Source: Mycolicibacter icosiumassiliensis
GTDB lineage: Bacteria; Actinomycetota; Actinomycetes; Mycobacteriales; Mycobacteriaceae
NCBI RefSeq assembly: GCF_900078685.2
Contig: NZ_LT546166.1
Coordinates: 1,100,858 to 1,164,857, forward strand
Reading direction: 5' to 3'
DNA: 64,000 nucleotides
Part shown: piece after piece, positions 62,756-64,000 of the stretch
How the letters are laid out: each line of letters opens with the position of its first letter
Position numbering within the stretch: position 1 is the first letter of the stretch
The notes under the pieces: generated by a model
Told to the model about the DNA's origin: nothing
The model's input: only the letters and a program-made list of their open reading frames with translations
The model's database searches: none
Program-made: the position numbers and the translations under genes

Positions 62756-63505
62756 ATGACTACATGGCTGGCGCAGGAATTTTTCAGCGGCACGGGCCAG
62801 GGGACGCGCGAGGTCGCCGAGCTGGTGGCGGCGTTCGGGTTAACCGCGCTGATCGGTCTGGAACGCGAAATCCGGGGCAAGAGCGCCGGGCTCTGTACCC
62901 AGACGATCGTCGGCACATCGGCGGGTTTGATTCTGCTGGTCAGCAAGTACGGGTTCGGCGACGTGATCGCCGCGGGCACGGTGATCCTGGACCCGTCCCG
63001 GGTTGCGGCCCAGATTGTTTCCGGCATCGGCTTTCTCGGCGCGGGCCTGATCATCACGCGCCGCGGCGCGGTGATCGGGCTGACTACCGCGGCCGCGATC
63101 TGGGAATCTGCGGCGATTGGGATGGCCGCCGCCGCGGGGCTGCTGCTGCTAGCCGTCGTGGTGACCATGCTGCACTTTGTGATCGTGATCGGTATCGCAC
63201 CATCGGTGCGGCGAATGGCGACCCGATTGCCGGGCTCGGTACGCGTGCATGTCATCTACCAGGACGGCCGGGGGATCTTGCGGAAGTTGTTGGAGTCCTG
63301 CGATCTGCACGGCTGGCATCTGACCTCGCTGGTCACCGATTCACCGGCAACGGTGGCATTGCCACTCGGACAGCACACCCAGACCGTCGATCACGTCGGT
63401 GTCACCATGACCTTGTCGGGCCCGCGCGTTGTCGAGGCCACCCGGCTCCTCGCCGATATCGAGGGTGTCAGCCGGATCGATCAGCTCCACGACGACGCCG
63501 ATTGA
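62756..63505 (+). CDS. mgtC: MgtC/SapB-family membrane protein
   Basis: A 249-residue protein. The N-terminal MgtC domain has about five helices (VAAFGLTALIGLEREIRGKSAGLCTQTIVGTSAGLILLVSKYG, SGIGFLGAGLIITRRGAVIGLTTAAAIWESAAIG), and the C-terminal part is an ACT-like soluble domain (VRVHVIYQDGRGILRKLLESC). MgtC is needed for growth at low Mg2+ and inside macrophages and inhibits ATP synthase. ATG 62756. I see no Mg2+ riboswitch in the short 135-bp leader. Confidence 0.92.
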   Translation: MTTWLAQEFFSGTGQGTREVAELVAAFGLTALIGLEREIRGKSAGLCTQTIVGTSAGLILLVSKYGFGDVIAAGTVILDPSRVAAQIVSGIGFLGAGLIITRRGAVIGLTTAAAIWESAAIGMAAAAGLLLLAVVVTMLHFVIVIGIAPSVRRMATRLPGSVRVHVIYQDGRGILRKLLESCDLHGWHLTSLVTDSPATVALPLGQHTQTVDHVGVTMTLSGPRVVEATRLLADIEGVSRIDQLHDDAD

Positions 63506-63596
63506 CGTCACGTGACGGTTTCAGTTGGGCAAAGGTCCTGCAGCCTACCCGTGGTCGCAGGGCCGATATCGCCAATCGGCTTTAGTGTTGGCTGCC

Positions 63597-64000
63597 ATGG
63601 GGGCCATTCACAGTCGCATGAAACGCTGGTGCACAGCGCTTCACGTTGCCGTGGCGGCAGCGATGGTCGTTATTCTCGGATTCGCTTCCACCGCGGTCGC
63701 CCATGCGGCCGCGGCCACCGCGACGTTGTCGGTGACCTCGACATGGCAGACCGGCTTCATCGCCCGCTTCGTCATCACCAACCGGAGCGCGGTGCCGATG
63801 ACCGATTGGCGCCTTGAATTCGACCTACCGGTGAATGAATCCATTTCGCACGCGTGGAACAGCAGCGTTGGCCGATCGGGCACGCACTATGTTCTTGCCC
63901 CGGCGAACTGGAATCGCATCATCGCGCCGGGCGGTACGGCCACGGGTGGTTTCCGCGGCGTGCTGTCCGGGACGTACACGCCGCCGGTGAATTGCATGCT
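63597..64000 (+). CDS. Exported carbohydrate-binding protein (CBM2 domain), cut by the window end
   Basis: A signal peptide (RWCTALHVAVAAAMVVILGFASTAVAHA, cleaved before AAATA) is followed by a cellulose-binding CBM2-like domain: TSTWQTGFIARFVITNRSAVPMTDWRLEFDLPVNESISHAWNS, NWNRIIAPGGTATGGFRGVLSG. Conserved aromatic and Cys (NCM) residues are present. No catalytic domain appears before the cut. M. tuberculosis Rv1987 is a similar small exported CBM2 protein of about 142 residues; the 134 codons here may be nearly complete. Confidence 0.85.
   Translation, partial: MGAIHSRMKRWCTALHVAVAAAMVVILGFASTAVAHAAAATATLSVTSTWQTGFIARFVITNRSAVPMTDWRLEFDLPVNESISHAWNSSVGRSGTHYVLAPANWNRIIAPGGTATGGFRGVLSGTYTPPVNCM

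Overview
The window is mycobacterial chromosome. The evidence is an antigen 85 mycolyltransferase, a PPE-SVP protein, an MmpS/MmpL pair with a TetR regulator, a FadD31-type fatty acyl-AMP ligase, deazaflavin (F420)-type enzymes, a 766-residue isocitrate lyase of the ICL2 type and uniformly GC-rich coding. From memory, much of the gene content follows the Mycobacterium tuberculosis stretch from about Rv1877 to Rv1935 (fbpB, Rv1890c/Rv1891-like, Rv1894c-like, dtd, Rv1898, cinA, a STAS protein, aceA, fadD31, tpx, echA13), with many insertions and rearrangements. The species cannot be fixed from the sequence alone.

Layout. 1-5.7 kb: end of a 14-TM MFS exporter with a C-terminal winged-helix region, an AhpD-like protein, a CocE/NonD hydrolase, an SRPBCC protein and fbpB. 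6-9.4 kb: ASKHA-like membrane protein, YceI protein, small exported protein, 6-phosphogluconate dehydrogenase. 9.4-13.6 kb: tightly coupled DUF4129, membrane, MoxR, DUF58 and membrane genes. 13.6-19.4 kb: nitronate monooxygenase with a KstR-type site, HAD phosphatase, two small proteins, CinA, and a lipase-maturation-factor-like protein. 19.4-24.8 kb: accessory island with an HNH/DUF222 (13E12-type) gene behind an SOS-box-like site, a decayed phage tail module, a complete 1,347-bp IS3-family element, and two broken tandem genes for small Cys-rich exported proteins, one of which is the IS target. 24.9-36.2 kb: core genes including dtd, VanX-like peptidase, STAS/PAP2/YaaA, neutral ceramidase, acyltransferase plus SGNH hydrolase, SDR and ICL2. 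36.4-42 kb: FadD31-like ligase, LLM and DDN flavoenzymes with a divergent MarR gene, and a PPE gene. 42-46 kb: tetR-mmpS-mmpL. 46-48 kb: ferritin-like di-metal protein with a membrane partner. 48-53 kb: tpx, echA, NYN nuclease, AraC regulator, methyltransferase and a KstD-like flavoprotein. 53-64 kb: lytic transglycosylase, Hsp15-like protein, two FKBP paralogues, a ParD-like/zeta-like toxin-antitoxin pair, oxidoreductases, a TetR/O-methyltransferase pair, an alpha/beta hydrolase, MgtC and the start of a CBM2 exported protein.

Functional themes are cell-envelope lipid metabolism and export (fbpB, FadD31, MmpL, ceramidase, LMF), lipid and steroid catabolism with KstR-like operators, peptidoglycan and surface modification, and redox chemistry. 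Several otherwise well-preserved genes carry frameshifts (DUF58, PPE, FKBP lipoprotein, phage tail protein). These are either real decay or assembly indels and need read-level checking.
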